Below are positions 7,020 to 15,921 of a DNA stretch of 51,826 nt, piece by piece; positions within the stretch are counted from its first letter, which is position 1, and the number at the start of each line of letters is the position of its first letter. The stretch covers positions 1 through 51,826 of the forward strand of contig JAGQNT010000051.1 in NCBI GenBank assembly GCA_020427965.1, in the 5' to 3' direction. The stretch comes from Candidatus Saccharimonadota bacterium. GTDB lineage: Bacteria > Patescibacteriota > Saccharimonadia > Saccharimonadales > UBA4665. Made by a program: the position numbers and the translations under genes. A model generated the notes under the pieces. That model was not told the origin of the DNA, did not search any database, and saw nothing but the letters and a program-made list of their open reading frames with translations.

Positions 7020-8632
7020 CTGCGAGCTTTGCCGCTCGAATCAACGACTGCCTTCTCTGTTACGTCGAATTTATCCAGATAGAGACCGAAGAAGAGCCGT
7101 GTCTGCGAATTGAGTGCTGCTAAACAGTTGTAGATGAAGGTCGTAACCGGTAAATAGACCCACTGTAGCACCATAAACAACGTACGGTGGCGCTTGTAGC
7201 GCGCCGGACGTGGCGGCAACGTCTTGAGGGCACTGAACACCAACATAAAAGCACCGACCATCGCAAAACGCTGAATATTACTGAGTATCACCGGAAGCGT
7301 GTAGGCTGCATAGCCGGCCGGCCCCTGATGATAGAACAGAGCTGGCACCCACCCCGCAAACAGCACCAAAAACGGTGCCACCGCCCAGCTGACATGGCCT
7401 TCGATCAGTCGCAAGGTTCTACCCAATAACAGGCGTCGTGGCACTTTATTTGGTTTGAAATACCCTTTTGAGATAACGTAGGCGATATCAGAGGCGCCGT
7501 ATGTCCAACGACGGAGTTGCACGAACTGGGCCTTGAGCGTCCGACGGTAGCCTTCGGCTAACACTGCATCTTGGTAAATGGGGATATACAGAGGTAGGAC
7601 CCGGTAATCACCATCATAGCGAAAGAAAGACCGCCAGTACTGGTGGCCATCTTCTACCACTGTTCTGGTTGACCAATAATCGGTCTCGATTAGAGATTGC
7701 ATACTTTGAGCATGAGCCGAGAAATTGCGGAGCAGATGGGGCCTCAAGGACAGGACGATGTTATAAAACGAGTTACCGGTGGCGATCACGCGCATCGGCG
7801 CCGGCGCATCCCAGATGTTATTGGTGTACATAGTCACCGGCTGCACAGAGATACGGTGCGGCTTGGGAGCAGCCGCATAGATGTAGCTAAGGGCTGGCAA
7901 GTACTGCTTGTCCGGGCGGTTGTCGGAATCCAGTGTTGTTACCACCACTTTACTAGGGTCAATTTTGGCTTTTTTGAGATACTTTTTGAGTTCGCGGGCT
8001 GCATAAGTGACGTTACCGCCCTTACCGATAACTTCCCCTGGCAAATTAGCGGGGTGTTTGACGGCCATGGCGTGGCCAAACTGTGGGCCGTACTCTTTGA
8101 TAAGGTCATTGACACGGTCTTCGGTTTCTTGACCAGCCCGACCCTCGTACGCAAATACAAGAATGACTTGCTGCATATTGAACTCATTGGCCAGAACCGA
8201 TTGAATCGTTGGCTCTAACACTTCTCGGCTCTCTTTGACGGTGGCGATAATAATAGCGTGAACGATATCTTTGGGCATTAAGGTTGAAGGTGTTTCTGAC
8301 AGCCGTTGTACGATCTTGGCGTGCCAAGCTGGCACCTTGCGGCGTGGGTCAATATCGCCATCATCGACCTCCTGAAGCAGTTGTTTCCAGTCGAGCTTGC
8401 GATAGTTGCCCATAGTTCGGAAGGCCTGCATACCTCTGGAAGCGACCGCCAACCCTCGCGTCACATAGATCAACATGTACAAAAAGATGCAGAACGCCGC
8501 TAGTGTTACATTGATGAGGCTAAGAATGAATGGCATGGCCAGCATGGTATACGACAGCGTGGCTGGTAACCGCTCTAGACGACGGTAGTGACCCTTGCGA
8601 TCCTTTGCTAGAGGAATCTCGATATCGGTCAT
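7016..8632 (-). CDS. Membrane glycosyltransferase, family 2
   Basis: 538 residues. An N-terminal hydrophobic pair (about residues 25-65) precedes a GT2/GT-A domain with TLDSDNRPD (DxD, UDP-sugar/metal binding), VVEDGHQYW (ED, catalytic base) and QLRRWTYGA (the QxxRW motif of processive synthases). Four or five C-terminal membrane segments follow. The layout resembles cellulose/hyaluronan-type synthases, so it probably makes or exports a surface glycan. The product is unknown. It is translationally coupled to the small membrane protein upstream (TAATG overlap). Confidence 0.85.
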   Translation of the reverse strand: MTDIEIPLAKDRKGHYRRLERLPATLSYTMLAMPFILSLINVTLAAFCIFLYMLIYVTRGLAVASRGMQAFRTMGNYRKLDWKQLLQEVDDGDIDPRRKVPAWHAKIVQRLSETPSTLMPKDIVHAIIIATVKESREVLEPTIQSVLANEFNMQQVILVFAYEGRAGQETEDRVNDLIKEYGPQFGHAMAVKHPANLPGEVIGKGGNVTYAARELKKYLKKAKIDPSKVVVTTLDSDNRPDKQYLPALSYIYAAAPKPHRISVQPVTMYTNNIWDAPAPMRVIATGNSFYNIVLSLRPHLLRNFSAHAQSMQSLIETDYWSTRTVVEDGHQYWRSFFRYDGDYRVLPLYIPIYQDAVLAEGYRRTLKAQFVQLRRWTYGASDIAYVISKGYFKPNKVPRRLLLGRTLRLIEGHVSWAVAPFLVLFAGWVPALFYHQGPAGYAAYTLPVILSNIQRFAMVGAFMLVFSALKTLPPRPARYKRHRTLFMVLQWVYLPVTTFIYNCLAALNSQTRLFFGLYLDKFDVTEKAVVDSSGKARS

Positions 8633-8985
8633 TATCGAAGTACCAGGAGTGCGTTACTAACAATGAGACTGAAGACGAGCAACAAGGCACCGATAGATAA
8701 AATCACCACCGCCAGCTGACGGTGGATGCGGTACGTACGGGCGCTCATCACAAAGTTGACGCCGAACACGACTAACGCAAAGACGCCGAAACTGAGTAAA
8801 TCAACGAGCTTGCCGGGGCGAAAATTGTTCACACCGTAGGTGGCACGATACTGGACGATGTAGTTACCACTCGCGTCACCGAGTCTGAGTAACAAAGTGA
8901 GGAGCATCAATAGCACCAAGAAGGCGTTGATGCTCAAGAGAAGAAGAATGACGCGATCGCGAACGTACGTTTTTGGTAAAACCAT
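8632..8985 (-). CDS. Three-helix membrane protein, unknown
   Basis: 117 residues with hydrophobic helices at about 12-34, 63-82 and 92-114 and a short extracytoplasmic loop between the first two. I do not recognise the family. Its stop overlaps the start of the glycosyltransferase by one base, so it probably assists that enzyme. TACAAT ends 7 nt before the ATG and there is no Shine-Dalgarno, so the transcript is probably leaderless. Confidence 0.7.
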   Translation of the reverse strand: MVLPKTYVRDRVILLLLSINAFLVLLMLLTLLLRLGDASGNYIVQYRATYGVNNFRPGKLVDLLSFGVFALVVFGVNFVMSARTYRIHRQLAVVILSIGALLLVFSLIVSNALLVLR

Positions 8986-9031
8986 TTGCCCTATTGTAAC
9001 AATTTAGTGATGCAACGAGTAGTCAAAAACT

Positions 9032-9202
9032 ACCAACGCCCACCATCCAACTGACTTGGGTTGTGGGGTCCCCGGGCCGAGAGGATTCGGCCAGGGGCAA
9101 GGAGTAGCCATACGAGACCCCGCCTAGCTGTGCGCCACTTGATTGCGCACAGCTAGGTGGGGTTGGATTTGATTACGACGTGGTGCGGGTGGAGGGAGTC
9201 GA
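9032..9202. repeat. Disrupted partial copy of the tRNA-Gly 3' end and its terminator
   Basis: Two blocks repeat the tRNA-Gly locus in direct orientation and order. 9032-9049 equals 9315-9332 (18 bp, one arm of the tRNA-Gly terminator). 9181-9202 equals 9350-9371 (22 bp, the acceptor and T-arm including CCA). In this copy about 130 bases separate the blocks, including a 19-bp hairpin (9117-9135 with 9145-9163, one wobble) and a smaller stem near 9073-9096. The 5' part of a tRNA is absent. It looks like a displaced attachment-site remnant. Confidence 0.75.
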
Positions 9203-9314
9203 CCTCACCGGCAAGCACAAAATGTGCTGCCTAGGCGACCCGGCTCACATGATCGCCGGGCTTCGGGCGGCTGAGTGCCACAGGCACTCGCGTTCGACTC
9301 ACTCGAGTCACAAA
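9203..9314. other. Hairpin-rich noncoding spacer
   Basis: Several short perfect stems follow one another (around 9213-9232, 9282-9299 and 9295-9310). No credible reading frame with a ribosome-binding site is seen. It lies between the partial and the intact copy of the tRNA-Gly 3' end. Confidence 0.5.
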
Positions 9315-9352
9315 ACCAACGCCCACCATCCACAAGGGATGATGGGCGTTGG
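9311..9352 (-). terminator. Terminator of the tRNA-Thr/tRNA-Gly unit
   Basis: A long stem (9316-9331 with about 9337-9352, one mismatch) starts right at the CCA of tRNA-Gly. On the minus strand it is followed by GGTTTTGTG. Confidence 0.75.
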
Positions 9353-9424
9353 TGCGGGTGGAGGGAGTCGAACCCTCGTCTTAGCCTTGGGAAGGCTACA
9401 TAATAGCCGTTATACGACACCCGC
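9350..9424 (-). tRNA. tRNA-Gly (CCC)
   Basis: The acceptor stem GCGGGTG/CACCCGC is complete, with discriminator A and an encoded CCA. The anticodon loop TTCCCAA is closed by TAGCC/GGCTA, and the T-arm is standard. The anticodon CCC reads GGG. It lies 2 bases downstream of tRNA-Thr on the same strand, so the two are probably one transcript. A copy of its last 22 bases occurs at 9181-9202. Confidence 0.93.
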
Positions 9425-9426
9425 GA

Positions 9427-9502
9427 TGGAGCCATCTGCCGGGATCGAACCGGCGACCTGCGCGTTACGAATGCGCTGCTCTACCAACTGAGCTAAGATG
9501 GC
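9427..9502 (-). tRNA. tRNA-Thr (CGT)
   Basis: The acceptor stem GCCATCT/AGATGGC is perfect, with discriminator U and an encoded CCA. The anticodon loop TTCGTAA contains CGT (reads ACG). The anticodon stem has one A-C mismatch next to the loop. The UCCA end is complementary to the UGGA bulge of the thrS T-box in this window. Confidence 0.93.
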
Positions 9503-9570
9503 AAATTACCACTGTACCGCACAATTATAACAGAGTTCTATCGCTGTTAGACCTGAATGCCCATTGGCTA

Positions 9571-10923
9571 TTAGGAGCCGAATTTTGAGGCCAGGCGACT
9601 GAAGTCGAGGAGGTCAACTGCACCGTCGCCATTGATGTCTGCCCTACCGAGCCCACTGCCGGATTGCCCGAACTTGGATGCCAACAAACTGAAGTCTAGA
9701 AGATCGACTGCGCCGTCCTGGTTGATGTCTTCTGCCAGATTAGTGACAGACACTGTTACAGTGCTGGAAGTGCCGACGTTACCAGCGGCATCATACGCTT
9801 TGGCGACAAGTGAGTGATTGCCATTAGCTAGTTGTGAGCTATTTAGGGCGATCGCATATGGGCTAGAAGTATCCGTGCCCTTTAGTACGCCATCGACGAA
9901 CAACTCTACCTTTGTCACGCCGACATTATCGGTGGCGGCAATGGTAACCGTTTGAGTTAGATACAGTTTACTGCCTGCAGACGGACTAGAGATGGACACG
10001 TTTGGCGCCGTTGTGTCGGGGGTAGCGAAGCTGAACGAGCTATTGCCGTATGTTGGGTTGGTATACACGCCGTTCTTCGATGCATTACCGCTCATCGTTA
10101 CAGTTGAAGAGCCACTCCCAGCTAGGGCTTTAAACGTGACCTTGGCAACTAGTGAATCGGCTGACACGCCACCACTTAAAGTACCCCTCGTAATAGTTAC
10201 CGTGCCACTCCCACCTGTCTGTGAACCAAGAGCTATGTCAAACGCCGAGCTTGTATCGTCGATGGAGACAAACTGGAGCTTTGTCTGGTCGTACGTCAAT
10301 GTCGCAGATACACCATCGACGTTTGTGCCAGGTGTTAGGCGCACATTAACCGTGGTATTGTCATTTATCAGCACATTGTTGGATGTAGGTGTTAGGTAAA
10401 GAACACCAGTATTCCCAATGGTTATATTCTTACTCAGCGTGTTATTCGCCTCGTCAACCTCATCAGGGATAGTGTTTGTGTCATCCGCCTTGGCAACGAT
10501 AACGTGTGGCCCAGCTGAAGCTGTCCAGGTCGAACCCGCTGTACCGGCGTTTGCGGTAAGTGTCACCGATGCACCAGCAGCTAGACCTGCGCTATTCGAC
10601 TGATTCCAGCTGACTTTCGTGCCGTCCACATAAAATGCTACGTCTACTAAGGTGCCACTGGAGATAGCAGTGGAGCCCTGGTTTTTTACAGTGGCCGAGA
10701 AGGTAACTTGCTGGCCAGCCGATGGACTAGCTGGGGTTAGTGTGACACTCGTTACCACCAGGTCATTCCCTGTCGCGGCGAGCGATCTCATCAGTAAATA
10801 GGTGCCGACAACACCAAAGAGCAAGGCTAGTGTCAGCACGGGGACCGGCTGCCGTTGTTTACCGACAGACACTTTTTTGTAGCTTTTTACTTTTTGGTAA
10901 ACGTGTTTGTGCAGTTTCTTCAT
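9571..10923 (-). CDS. Surface protein: CARDB, cohesin-like, Ig-like and dockerin domains
   Basis: 450 residues. A basic N-terminus and one hydrophobic segment (about 28-48) act as signal or anchor. Domains follow in order. A CARDB-type beta domain spans about 53-170. A cohesin-like beta-sandwich spans about 174-300 (VRLTPGTNVDGVSATLTYD, then KVTFKALAGSGSS). A Big/Ig-like domain with TDNVGVTKVELFVDG spans about 303-395. The C-terminal dockerin has two Ca-binding repeats (DINQDGAVDLLDFSLLASKF and DINGDGAVDLLDFSRLASKF). Cohesin and dockerin normally pair with each other, so finding both in one chain suggests self-assembly on the surface. Its role is inferred to be adhesion or scaffolding. Confidence 0.8.
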   Translation of the reverse strand: MKKLHKHVYQKVKSYKKVSVGKQRQPVPVLTLALLFGVVGTYLLMRSLAATGNDLVVTSVTLTPASPSAGQQVTFSATVKNQGSTAISSGTLVDVAFYVDGTKVSWNQSNSAGLAAGASVTLTANAGTAGSTWTASAGPHVIVAKADDTNTIPDEVDEANNTLSKNITIGNTGVLYLTPTSNNVLINDNTTVNVRLTPGTNVDGVSATLTYDQTKLQFVSIDDTSSAFDIALGSQTGGSGTVTITRGTLSGGVSADSLVAKVTFKALAGSGSSTVTMSGNASKNGVYTNPTYGNSSFSFATPDTTAPNVSISSPSAGSKLYLTQTVTIAATDNVGVTKVELFVDGVLKGTDTSSPYAIALNSSQLANGNHSLVAKAYDAAGNVGTSSTVTVSVTNLAEDINQDGAVDLLDFSLLASKFGQSGSGLGRADINGDGAVDLLDFSRLASKFGS

Positions 10924-11000
10924 GATGCGTAAAGCTTATGGTTACTACCTAGGACTATATTCCTCTGTCGTACGGTGTGCAAGCTATCAATAAGTTTGGG

Positions 11001-11029
11001 TTGTCATTCTCTGATTAAATTGCTATGAT
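11001..11029 (+). promoter_or_regulatory. tRNA-Asp promoter
   Basis: TTGTCA (11001-11006) and TATGAT (11024-11029, extended by TGC) are separated by 17 bases, about 55 nt before tRNA-Asp. The recurrent 9-mer ACCTCTGTT (11031-11039) lies directly after the -10 box. Confidence 0.7.
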
Positions 11030-11084
11030 TACCTCTGTTGCGTTTTCTGTTACTTAACATTTTGAGGTTTCATTTGGCGGACAT

Positions 11085-11161
11085 GGGCTCGTAGTGAAGA
11101 GGCCTATCACGCCTCCCTGTCACGGAGGAGATCGCCGGTTCAAATCCGGTCGGGCCCGCCA
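11085..11161 (+). tRNA. tRNA-Asp (GTC)
   Basis: The acceptor stem is GGGCTCG/CGGGCCC with one G-U pair, discriminator G and an encoded CCA. The anticodon loop CTGTCAC is closed by CCTCC/GGAGG, giving GTC for Asp. T- and D-arms are standard. It has its own promoter and lies on the plus strand, just upstream of a 2H phosphoesterase gene. Confidence 0.94.
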
Positions 11162-11238
11162 AATGAGTTCTCAAAACAACTTGAAATGACCACTGAGGGG
11201 AGGCTCAGCCCCAGGGTCAAGTTTGTTATAGTGGATTA

Positions 11239-11814
11239 ATGCAACTATCGATTGTCTCGTACTTGGATCCTCAGGCAACTGCCACTATTAGAAAGTTGCA
11301 GCGCGAATTGTCAGAGCTCACTGGTTCGGTTGCAAGCCTGCAGTCATGGGAGCCGCACATAACGGTTGGAGACGGTATAGAGATAGCTGCCAGCGTAAGC
11401 AATGAGGTTATTACGCAACTGGAAGTCATTACCCACCACCTAACCCCCTTCGATGTACGATTGCAAGGCTTTAGCAATAAACAAAATCGGTATGGAGGCA
11501 AAGGAGAGTTAACCACTCCATATGCATTACTCATGGACGTTGTTGTGTCTCAAGACCTAAAAGATATGGTGACAAAAATTCAAAATGAGGTTACTAACAA
11601 ATGGGAGAAGTGGTATCTGAAACCACAGCCTTACGCGCCGCACGTTACGCTTGCTTTTAGAGACTTAGGCAAGGAAGGTTTTGAAAAAGGGCTGGCTTTT
11701 CTAAGCCAGTACGAACTCACGTTAGAAACGACAATTAACCATATTGCACTAGTCGAAAAACAACCCGACAAAGATGTAGAGTTTCACCGTATTCTATTTG
11801 GTGAATCAAAATAA
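11239..11814 (+). CDS. 2'-5' RNA ligase family (2H phosphoesterase) protein
   Basis: 191 residues with the two HxT motifs of the 2H superfamily: EPHITVG near residue 40 and APHVTLAF near residue 135. This layout matches 2'-5' RNA ligase/cyclic phosphodiesterase-like proteins, which act on RNA 2',3'-cyclic phosphates or related nucleotides. The substrate is unknown. TATAGT ends 6 nt before the ATG and there is no Shine-Dalgarno, so the mRNA is predicted to be leaderless. tRNA-Asp lies 78 bases upstream with a separate promoter. Confidence 0.85.
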   Translation: MQLSIVSYLDPQATATIRKLQRELSELTGSVASLQSWEPHITVGDGIEIAASVSNEVITQLEVITHHLTPFDVRLQGFSNKQNRYGGKGELTTPYALLMDVVVSQDLKDMVTKIQNEVTNKWEKWYLKPQPYAPHVTLAFRDLGKEGFEKGLAFLSQYELTLETTINHIALVEKQPDKDVEFHRILFGESK

Positions 11815-11866
11815 CGCTCGCATTTAATACTGCTTGCTCCTGCCCATATCACTACCTTGGTAATTA

Positions 11867-14164
11867 ATGAAGGTTGTGCTTAAATTAACAGTAGTAGATA
11901 ACAAAATAAAAATGGCACTACACCACAAACAACAAAGCTCAGAACAGCCCCCCGCTCCACGGCCGACATTGCCCGAACCGATTACTTCGGTCGATGACAA
12001 AATTGCCAACGAGAATATTCAGATGTACGGCTTTCGGGACGATAACAATCCGTCTACCCTAACTCGTTTCTTCTGGCTGATTGGTAGCCACCGCCTGGCT
12101 GCCATCGTTGCGAGTGTTGCCCTGCTAACATTGGTTGGATTAGCAGTTTTTGCCGCCAGCCACCATTCCAATGACCAGCCCACCAACCCCGGCACCGTAG
12201 CTGGCGATACGGGAGATGGCAGTTCCGAGCCCGTTGAGACCTTTGATTACAACAACAGCGATACGCCGACGGACACCACTGCACCAGACTCTGGCACACC
12301 CACAAGTTCTGGTACCGGTACCGCAGCGGAAAATCCATCGGCCACAAAGCCTGGTAGCCCGACTAATCTGACGCTAACAGCACAGAACTACCAGATATCA
12401 GCCAGTTGGAAAGGCGTGTCAGGCGCAACACAGTACGAATTACAAATTTCACGCAACAGTACTATGAGTAGTCCTAGGCAAATTACCAGTGGCACCACCT
12501 CGACGGTCATTCCCGGCTTAGCTTCTGGCACAAAATACTACGTATGGGTTCGGGCAGTGAATGCTAAAGGCCCCAGTAGTTGGTCAAGGATCGGTAGCAT
12601 CACCACAACCAAAACCAGCACTCCGCAGCAGCCATTGCCTGGCAAAGTAGGCTCAGTTGCCCTAAAGATTAATGCGACGAACTCAATTTCCATCAGCTGG
12701 GGTTCTGCCACAAACGCCAGTCGTTACACCGTTACGCGCGCCAGCAACAGTAGCATGACAACTGCTCGTAAAGAATACGCCGCCACGACCAGTCGATCGT
12801 ACACCATTAACGATCTGTCTGCAGGCACGACGTACTATTTCACTATTCGGGCCAGTAATAGCCGTGGCTTTGGACCAAGCTCCAACGTAATAAGCGGCAA
12901 AACACGACTTGCGGCTACCTCTATCAGCAAACTGAGCCTATTGTCTAACAACAATGTGACAGTGACTGCAAAAAAAACCACCGGCGCAACTAAATATGAC
13001 CTAAGCTACGCGACAAAATCAAACTTCAGTAATGCAGCGACTGTTACCAGCGGCTCATCCAGCATTACCGCCAAAGGACTAAAGGCTGGCACAAAGTACT
13101 ACTTCCGGGTTCGAGCAAAAGACGCCAACTACACTACCGCTTGGTCGAAATCTGCATCAGTCACTACTAGATACCCGTCATTCAAAAACCCAATCATCAA
13201 TAGTTCGACGGGAGCACCGAGCCTCATTAAAGGTAGTGGTGGTATGTATTACATCTACGCCACACAGAACTGTAATGGAAAAGTATTTTGTCGTTGGCAA
13301 TCCAAAGATTTGATTCATTGGAAAATCAATAACTCAGCCATATTTACGAGTCGGCCAGGCGTGCTATCGGGGGGAAATCTAACCTGGGCACCAGACGTCA
13401 CAAAGGTTGGTAGCTGGTACATCATGACCTACACAGGCTGTGACAATGCGACAGTGAGCGTGGGACACAGGCGGTGCATTGGCTACGCAACCAGCAAGCA
13501 TGCCGAAGGTCCCTACACCGCTAGAGGTGTCTTGGTGTCACGAGGTTATAAGTCCTCTACCGACATTCCGTCAGGCCCAGGTGCCGTTGACTCTCACATT
13601 GTCGTAAATGGCAGCAATGTATACCTGGTATACGGCAGTGGAGGTATTGGAATTGTACCCTTGCAGTCAACTGGCAACGGAACCTACAAGGCCGTTAAAT
13701 CACAGTTCAAAATGCTCGTTTGGGGCACAAGCCCCGTGGCCGAAGGTTCTTACCTATACAAACACGGCAGCTACTGGTATCTTTACTACTCCTACGGGGA
13801 TTACAAAGCTAGCGCTATTGGAACCTCAAAAGAATACTCAACCCGTGTTGTACGCTCAACAAGCATCATGGGCAATTACCGAGGGCCTTCGTCAGCCGCA
13901 CCCAAGAACAATACAGAACAGAACAACCTCAAAAACGGTAAGTTCAAGCTGCTCATTAGTGGTTCGTCAAGCTTCCGTGGCCCAGGTTGCCCGTCCCTAT
14001 TCACAGACACTGCTGGCAAAGATTGGATCCTCTACCATTCTTATCCAAAGGGTAAAACATATCGGGCGGCCCTGTTTGACAGGATCGTCTACACAAATGG
14101 TTGGCCAAGCGTTAACAATGGCCACCCCTCAACTGGGTCAATCCCAGGTCCAGCCTACAATTAA
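11867..14164 (+). CDS. Surface protein: three FN3 domains plus GH43-type beta-propeller
   Basis: Up to 765 residues; the ATG at 11912 is an alternative start. A cytoplasmic tail of about 65 residues precedes a single membrane helix (LAAIVASVALLTLVGLAVFA) and a Thr/Pro/Ser linker. Three fibronectin type III domains lie at about 160-440. The remaining ~320 residues resemble a GH43 (arabinanase/xylosidase) five-bladed propeller, with LTWAPDVTKVGSWYIMTYTG, VDSHIVVNGSNVYLVYGSGG and AEGSYLYKHGSYWYLYYSYG. The motif that normally carries the catalytic-base Asp reads GAPSLI. The Asp thus appears to be Ala, and the domain may bind glycans rather than cut them. Type II topology would display it outside. 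Confidence 0.8.
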   Translation: MKVVLKLTVVDNKIKMALHHKQQSSEQPPAPRPTLPEPITSVDDKIANENIQMYGFRDDNNPSTLTRFFWLIGSHRLAAIVASVALLTLVGLAVFAASHHSNDQPTNPGTVAGDTGDGSSEPVETFDYNNSDTPTDTTAPDSGTPTSSGTGTAAENPSATKPGSPTNLTLTAQNYQISASWKGVSGATQYELQISRNSTMSSPRQITSGTTSTVIPGLASGTKYYVWVRAVNAKGPSSWSRIGSITTTKTSTPQQPLPGKVGSVALKINATNSISISWGSATNASRYTVTRASNSSMTTARKEYAATTSRSYTINDLSAGTTYYFTIRASNSRGFGPSSNVISGKTRLAATSISKLSLLSNNNVTVTAKKTTGATKYDLSYATKSNFSNAATVTSGSSSITAKGLKAGTKYYFRVRAKDANYTTAWSKSASVTTRYPSFKNPIINSSTGAPSLIKGSGGMYYIYATQNCNGKVFCRWQSKDLIHWKINNSAIFTSRPGVLSGGNLTWAPDVTKVGSWYIMTYTGCDNATVSVGHRRCIGYATSKHAEGPYTARGVLVSRGYKSSTDIPSGPGAVDSHIVVNGSNVYLVYGSGGIGIVPLQSTGNGTYKAVKSQFKMLVWGTSPVAEGSYLYKHGSYWYLYYSYGDYKASAIGTSKEYSTRVVRSTSIMGNYRGPSSAAPKNNTEQNNLKNGKFKLLISGSSSFRGPGCPSLFTDTAGKDWILYHSYPKGKTYRAALFDRIVYTNGWPSVNNGHPSTGSIPGPAYN

Positions 14165-14167
14165 TAT

Positions 14168-15271
14168 TTAGAGGTGTAGGTAATAGGTAGCTGGGTGTTG
14201 CTGTTTTGCGGGGCGTAAATAAACGTTGACGTCTTTGAAGTTGAAGGTGATGTGGGCAGCCCTAAGCTTCCCATCCTTTTCGCCAAGAAGCTTGTCAATC
14301 TCTAGATAATAGCCAGAGTTGATGACATCTGTAATATCACCTGTTTTTTGTAGCCCGTACAATGCCTCGACTGCTTGTGGTGACACGTCTCGACTGTTCT
14401 GATCAATCACGAAGCCGTATGCTCCGCCTTTGTCTTTTGTGGCAGTATCATCGGAGTATTGAGCGGCCAATGCCTCGAAATCACCACCCGCTTTCAGCTT
14501 TGCAAGTACCTCTTGCGCCTCGGCATTGGTACTCGTATCTAGTTTGGCGATGACCTTTTGCTCCAACAGCTCACTCCGCAGCTCGCGTTTGAAATCTCGC
14601 ACGGACCAACCCCAGAACTCGCGCAGGACGCTACGGAACACCCGGTCACTTGAACCAAGTCGATTCTGAGCCCGAACTAACGCAATTTGCTGGTCAACCT
14701 CTGCGCTACTGACGGACACACCGTGCTGCTTGGCCAACTGCTTCACGTAGGCGTGGTTGACTGCCGCCTCTAGCGAACTATGCTTAAACCGATCTAGTTG
14801 CCGCTGGCCGTCAGTCGTCGCAAAGTTTGATCCCTGCTGCGACTCGTAGTAATGCATGTAGTGGCGTAACTCAAACAGGTAGTCTTCATACGAAACATAG
14901 GAATGATTCACTTTGGCGACTGGAAACGGAATAATCTTGGTCACGGCATACGTAAACGATGAGGTGTTTTGGAATTTATACAGCGCCAGCGTAGTGCCAA
15001 CAAAAAATGCCACCAAAGCAATTACGAATATCGCGACGGAAATTTTGACGATACGGTGCCTTGAGTGCTTCAGGGGGTAAATATACTTACGAGCCCTGCC
15101 CAGCACGGCCTCACGGTGTTCCGCGATGGATTCGTTAGTAATACGTGGTACGGTTTGCGGAGTCGATTTTGTCGTATCAGATTTAGACGCCAGCTGCTTT
15201 AGTTGCTGTGTCGATGGGATTTTCTTGGCAATATCAGAGATAGCCGGTTTCTTATTCTGTTTCTTCTTCAT
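14168..15271 (-). CDS. Membrane-anchored SurA/PrsA-like foldase
   Basis: 367 residues. A basic cytoplasmic region (1-75) is followed by one membrane helix (about 76-98), a SurA-N-like helical region (VNHSYVSYEDYLFEL through the REF/RELRSELLEQK helices) and a parvulin-like segment (LKAGGDFEALAAQYSDDTATKDKGGAYGF). Such proteins help fold secreted proteins. The C-terminal part of the parvulin fold is short, so isomerase activity is not assured. The start overlaps the end of the PH-domain gene by 20 bases, which implies co-translation. It converges with the GH43 gene 3 bases away. Confidence 0.8.
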   Translation of the reverse strand: MKKKQNKKPAISDIAKKIPSTQQLKQLASKSDTTKSTPQTVPRITNESIAEHREAVLGRARKYIYPLKHSRHRIVKISVAIFVIALVAFFVGTTLALYKFQNTSSFTYAVTKIIPFPVAKVNHSYVSYEDYLFELRHYMHYYESQQGSNFATTDGQRQLDRFKHSSLEAAVNHAYVKQLAKQHGVSVSSAEVDQQIALVRAQNRLGSSDRVFRSVLREFWGWSVRDFKRELRSELLEQKVIAKLDTSTNAEAQEVLAKLKAGGDFEALAAQYSDDTATKDKGGAYGFVIDQNSRDVSPQAVEALYGLQKTGDITDVINSGYYLEIDKLLGEKDGKLRAAHITFNFKDVNVYLRPAKQQHPATYYLHL

Positions 15272-15830
15272 CTTGTGAGCTTGGGCCAGACCCGGAAACT
15301 TGCATCGGCGTTGCCGTATTGAGGCCCAGATCGCGCAATATCATCTGTAATTTACGCGCGGTCTTGGCCGGATGATGCACATCGTGTATCGTCAAATCTC
15401 CGACGTAGGTCTGTACTACTATTGTACCAAAGCCCAGCAGGGTTTGCTCGATTCCGGCAATCTCATAGTTGATCATCTGCACCTGTGAAAGATTTATGTC
15501 TGTTACTGCCCGATGGAAGAAGCCTCGTTGCATAATTTGAATAAAGCGTTGGTCGGTCACAATATAGACACTGAAGTACCAAGGCACCCAGGAAATACCG
15601 AAAATCAATGCACCGAGCGCCGTACCCAGAGCAAGACCACCAAAAAACATGTTGAAGCCAAGACTAGGATTAACAGCGGCTGGGATAACACCTAACAGAG
15701 GCCCGAGCATACCAAACACCAACCCTTTACGCATCACGATCGGGTGACGGCGAAACACATACAATACTTCTTCGTCGTCAAATTGGTCATCAAAAACTTT
15801 TGGCTTTTCGGATGTTTGTTTCTTTGCCAT
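15252..15830 (-). CDS. PH-domain membrane protein (bPH_2/YdbS-like)
   Basis: 192 residues. An acidic N-terminus is followed by two membrane helices (about 36-56 and 62-85) and a bacterial PH-like domain (YIVTDQRFIQIMQRGFFHRAV, then DINLSQVQMINYEIAGIEQTLLGFGTIVVQT). This arrangement matches the YdbS-type bPH_2 family, whose function is poorly known. It is co-transcribed with the foldase downstream. No clear ribosome-binding site was identified. Confidence 0.8.
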   Translation of the reverse strand: MAKKQTSEKPKVFDDQFDDEEVLYVFRRHPIVMRKGLVFGMLGPLLGVIPAAVNPSLGFNMFFGGLALGTALGALIFGISWVPWYFSVYIVTDQRFIQIMQRGFFHRAVTDINLSQVQMINYEIAGIEQTLLGFGTIVVQTYVGDLTIHDVHHPAKTARKLQMILRDLGLNTATPMQVSGSGPSSQDEEETE

Positions 15831-15921
15831 CTAGCTTTGCTCCGCTCTGCAGAGGTTTTCATTACATTCAAACATAAACAGATTGTATCAGATGATACTC
15901 TGTTACTTAACTTAAGAGCCG

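Noticed and set aside
9181-9265. A second complete tRNA overlapping the repeated 3' end
   Set aside because: No acceptor 5' strand or D-arm could be paired with the 3' part.
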